From: Verrucomicrobiota bacterium
GTDB lineage: Bacteria > Verrucomicrobiota > Verrucomicrobiia > Opitutales > Opitutaceae
NCBI GenBank assembly: GCA_023446865.1
Contig: JAEXPL010000490.1
Span: 1-7,762, forward strand
Length of the DNA stretch: 7,762 nucleotides
Direction of reading: 5' to 3'
Part shown: in pieces, positions 5,908-7,762 of the stretch
Layout of the letters: each line of letters starts with the position of its first letter
Position numbering within the stretch: the stretch's first letter is position 1
Translations under genes and position numbers: made by a program
The notes under the pieces: model-generated
Databases searched by the model: none
Seen by the model: only the letters and a program-made list of their open reading frames with translations
Told to the model about the DNA's origin: nothing

Positions 5908-6869
5908 CCGCCGCGGCGCTCGGCGCGGGCTACCTGCTGGATCTGCTGCTCGGCGATCCGGAGTGGCTGCCGCATCCGGTCGTCGGATTCGGACGGGCGA
6001 TTTCTCTTGGCGAGCGGGTGCTCAACCGCGGTGGCTCCGCCCGGCGCCTCCTCTGCGGCGCAGCGCTGACGCTCGGGCTGGTCGGCGGCACGTTTGTTCT
6101 GACGGCGCTGGCTGTGCGCGCAGCGTGGCGGGCGCATCCGGTGGCCGGCACGGTGTTGGTCGCGGTCGGCGTTTTCCTCGGCCTGGCGAACCGCACGCTG
6201 ATCGACGAGGGCCGGGCGGTGTTCGCCGCGCTGGGCGAGAGCCTCGATGCCGGGCGGCGGCGGCTCTCGCGGATCGTCGGGCGCGACACGGCACGGCTCG
6301 ATGCGCAGCAGGTGCGCACGGCGGTGGGCGAGACGATGGCGGAGAATCTCAACGACGGCGTGGTGGCGCCGCTGTTCTGGTTCGCGCTGCTCGGGTTGCC
6401 CGGGCTGATGGCGTACAAGATGGTCAACACGCTCGACTCGATGATCGCGCACCGCGACGCGCGCTTCGAGTGGTTCGGCAAGACGGCGGCGCGGCTCGAC
6501 GACGCGGCGAACTTCGTGCCCGCGCGGCTCACGGCGCTGCTCCAGTGCGCGCTGGCCGGCCGGGGCGGCGCGCGGGGGCTGGGTTTTCTCGTGCGGTATG
6601 GCCGCGCCCACGCCAGCCCGAACTCCGGATATCCCGAGGCGGCGCTGGCCGGCATCCTCGACGTGCGTTTCGGCGGGCCGCACACCTACGACGGCGAACT
6701 GGTCCACAAGCCGTGGATCGGCAGGAACCCCCGTGCGCTCGCCGCCGGCGAGTTCCCGCGGATCGCCCGGAACAACCACGCGGTGGCGCTGGCGGCGACC
6801 CTGCTCGCCGGCGCAGTGTGGTGGCAGGCCGGCGGTTTTTGCGGACACCTCTTGCCATGGGCCGATTGA
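5889..6869 (+). CDS. cbiB: Adenosylcobinamide-phosphate synthase CbiB (CobD in the Pseudomonas naming)
   Basis: This integral membrane enzyme joins adenosylcobyric acid to aminopropanol phosphate. The 326 residues match the family. Motifs in order: DLLLGDPEWLPHPVVGFG (18-35), IVGRDTARLD (129-138), TAVGETMAENLNDGVVAPLF (144-163), YKMVNTLDSMIAHR (176-189), ASPNSGYPEAALAG (242-255) and PWIG (275-278). The acidic and asparagine-rich stretch at 149-157 is usually ENTSDG and here reads ENLNDG. Hydrophobic segments near 58-78, 86-102, 157-175 and 297-312 fit membrane spans. The start overlaps the previous gene by 19 bases and has GAGGAGG 10 bases upstream. The 3' end overlaps cobU by 13 bases. It directly uses the products of its two upstream neighbours. 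Its alternative name cobD must not be confused with the decarboxylase upstream. Confidence 0.95.
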   Translation: MDAAQLTAAALGAGYLLDLLLGDPEWLPHPVVGFGRAISLGERVLNRGGSARRLLCGAALTLGLVGGTFVLTALAVRAAWRAHPVAGTVLVAVGVFLGLANRTLIDEGRAVFAALGESLDAGRRRLSRIVGRDTARLDAQQVRTAVGETMAENLNDGVVAPLFWFALLGLPGLMAYKMVNTLDSMIAHRDARFEWFGKTAARLDDAANFVPARLTALLQCALAGRGGARGLGFLVRYGRAHASPNSGYPEAALAGILDVRFGGPHTYDGELVHKPWIGRNPRALAAGEFPRIARNNHAVALAATLLAGAVWWQAGGFCGHLLPWAD

Positions 6870-7372
6870 TTTTCCTCACCGGACCGGTGCGCTCGGGCAA
6901 AAGTGCGCGCGCGGTCGAGTTCGCCCGCCACTGGGGCGATGATGTGGTCTTTGTCGCCACCTACCGGCCGGCGACGATCGATCCCGAGATGGACGACCGT
7001 GTGCGGCGCCACCGCGCCGAGCGGCCGGCGTGGCGCACGCTCGAGGCGGTGGAGGATGTCGCGGCCGAGCTGCGCCGCCTCGACCCGCCGCCGAGCGGCG
7101 TGGTGCTCGACTGCCTCACGCTCTGGCTGAGCGACCGTTTCGACCGCGACGACGAGGCGATCCTCGCCGCGTGGGACGCGCAACTGCGCGGCATGCGCGC
7201 GGCGCCGTGGCCCACGGTGGTGGTCGGCAACGAGATCGGCTGGAGCCCGGTGCCGGAGGCAGCGCCGCTGCGGCGGTTTCGCGACCTGGCCGGCTGGCTC
7301 GCGCAGCGCACGGCCGCCGCCGCGGACGAGGCGTGGCTGCTCGTCGCCGGCTGTCCGGTACGGCTGAAGTAA
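6857..7372 (+). CDS. cobU: Bifunctional adenosylcobinamide kinase / adenosylcobinamide-phosphate guanylyltransferase CobU (CobP)
   Basis: This enzyme phosphorylates adenosylcobinamide (kinase step) and transfers GMP from GTP to the phosphate, giving adenosylcobinamide-GDP. At 171 residues it is normal size. The P-loop is GPVRSGKS (9-16); the second position is usually Gly or Ala around GGxRSGKS, so Pro10 is a mild variant. His52 in RRHRAERPAWRTLE is the likely guanylylated histidine. DCLTLWLS (85-92) and VVVGNEIGWSPVPE (121-134) follow, then RRFRDLAGWLAQ (139-150) and the tail VAGCPVRLK (163-171). The usual Asn of the GxLNQ motif is Ala149. The ATG overlaps cbiB by 13 bases, and no Shine-Dalgarno sequence is seen. 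The kinase activity lets imported cobinamide join the pathway, fitting the importer genes upstream. Confidence 0.95.
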   Translation: MGRLIFLTGPVRSGKSARAVEFARHWGDDVVFVATYRPATIDPEMDDRVRRHRAERPAWRTLEAVEDVAAELRRLDPPPSGVVLDCLTLWLSDRFDRDDEAILAAWDAQLRGMRAAPWPTVVVGNEIGWSPVPEAAPLRRFRDLAGWLAQRTAAAADEAWLLVAGCPVRLK

Positions 7373-7388
7373 CTCATCCCATTTGCCC

Positions 7389-7762
7389 ATGCCTTGGACG
7401 ACCCCGACCATCCCTCCCCTCGCCAACGAGCTCGCGCCCGCGCTGCAGGCGCGCATCGACAACAAGACGAAGCCGCCGCGCTCGCTCGGCCGGCTCGAGG
7501 AGATCGCGCTGCGGCTCGGTCTGATGCAGGCGACGGTGCAGCCGAAACTCGTCGCGCCGCACGTGCTCGTGTTCGCCGGCGACCACGGGCTGGCGCGCGA
7601 GGGCGTGAGCCCGTTCCCGCCGGAGGTGACGCCGCAGATGGTGCTCAACTTCCTGGCCGGCGGCGCGGGCATCAACGTGCTCGCGCGTCAGGCCGGGCTG
7701 CCGATCAAGGTGATCGACGCCGGCGTGGCGGCCGAGCTGCCCGACCATCCCGACCTGATCAA
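7389..7762 (+). CDS. cobT: Nicotinate-nucleotide--dimethylbenzimidazole phosphoribosyltransferase CobT, N-terminal part, partial
   Basis: The first 124 codons are present and the frame is still open at the window edge. CobT activates the lower-ligand base, usually 5,6-dimethylbenzimidazole, with nicotinate mononucleotide to give alpha-ribazole phosphate. Family motifs are KTKPPRSLGRLE (26-37), VLVFAGDHGLAREGVSPFPP (59-78), EVTPQMVLNFLAGGAGINVLAR (from 79) and the VIDAGV strand (108-113). The catalytic glutamate near the C-terminus of the family is beyond the window, so integrity cannot be judged. The ATG is 16 bases after the cobU stop, with no Shine-Dalgarno sequence. The next expected gene is cobS, which would join the CobU and CobT products. 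Confidence 0.95.
   Translation, partial: MPWTTPTIPPLANELAPALQARIDNKTKPPRSLGRLEEIALRLGLMQATVQPKLVAPHVLVFAGDHGLAREGVSPFPPEVTPQMVLNFLAGGAGINVLARQAGLPIKVIDAGVAAELPDHPDLI

Noticed and set aside
7373..7388. Possible terminator between cobU and cobT
   Set aside because: The 16-base gap has no inverted repeat or T-run, and cobT continues the same pathway, so read-through is expected.

Overview
The window is a compact, all-plus-strand cobalamin (vitamin B12) cluster from a high-GC Gram-negative bacterium. An outer-membrane TonB-dependent receptor, a signal-peptide-bearing binding protein and an inner-membrane ABC transporter imply two membranes. The base composition is strongly GC-biased, with G/C-rich third positions. 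The lineage cannot be fixed from the sequence. A betaproteobacterium or an Opitutaceae-like verrucomicrobium would both fit, and the frequent absence of Shine-Dalgarno sequences leans slightly toward the latter (a low-confidence inference).

Layout: the 3' end of a TonB-dependent receptor gene (3-116, probably btuB); btuF-like periplasmic binding protein (133-996); btuC permease (993-1970); btuD ATPase (1967-2758); cobO/btuR corrinoid adenosyltransferase (2755-3381); cobQ/cbiP cobyric acid synthase (3413-4867); cobC/cobD-type PLP decarboxylase (4879-5907); cbiB (5889-6869); cobU/cobP (6857-7372); and the 5' end of cobT (7389 to the window edge). The genes overlap or lie at most 31 bases apart, so they look like one operon with translational coupling. 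There is no intergenic stretch over 31 bases, and no RNA gene, CRISPR array, transposase, promoter or terminator is visible. A cobalamin riboswitch would be expected upstream of the receptor gene, outside the window.

Together the genes describe uptake and finishing. The receptor and BtuFCD bring corrinoids into the cell, and CobO adenosylates the cobalt. CobQ amidates the ring to cobyric acid, CobC/CobD makes aminopropanol phosphate, and CbiB attaches it. CobU activates the cobinamide with GTP, and CobT activates the lower-ligand base. The final synthase (CobS) is not in the window and may lie downstream. No corrin-ring-building gene is present here.

The system itself is well known. The most unusual feature is at the 5' end of btuD: two 15-base direct repeats (14/15 identical, 57 bases apart, in frame) flank a strong hairpin and add 19 codons in front of an otherwise normal ABC ATPase. 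This looks like a small in-frame insertion or duplication inside a coding sequence.
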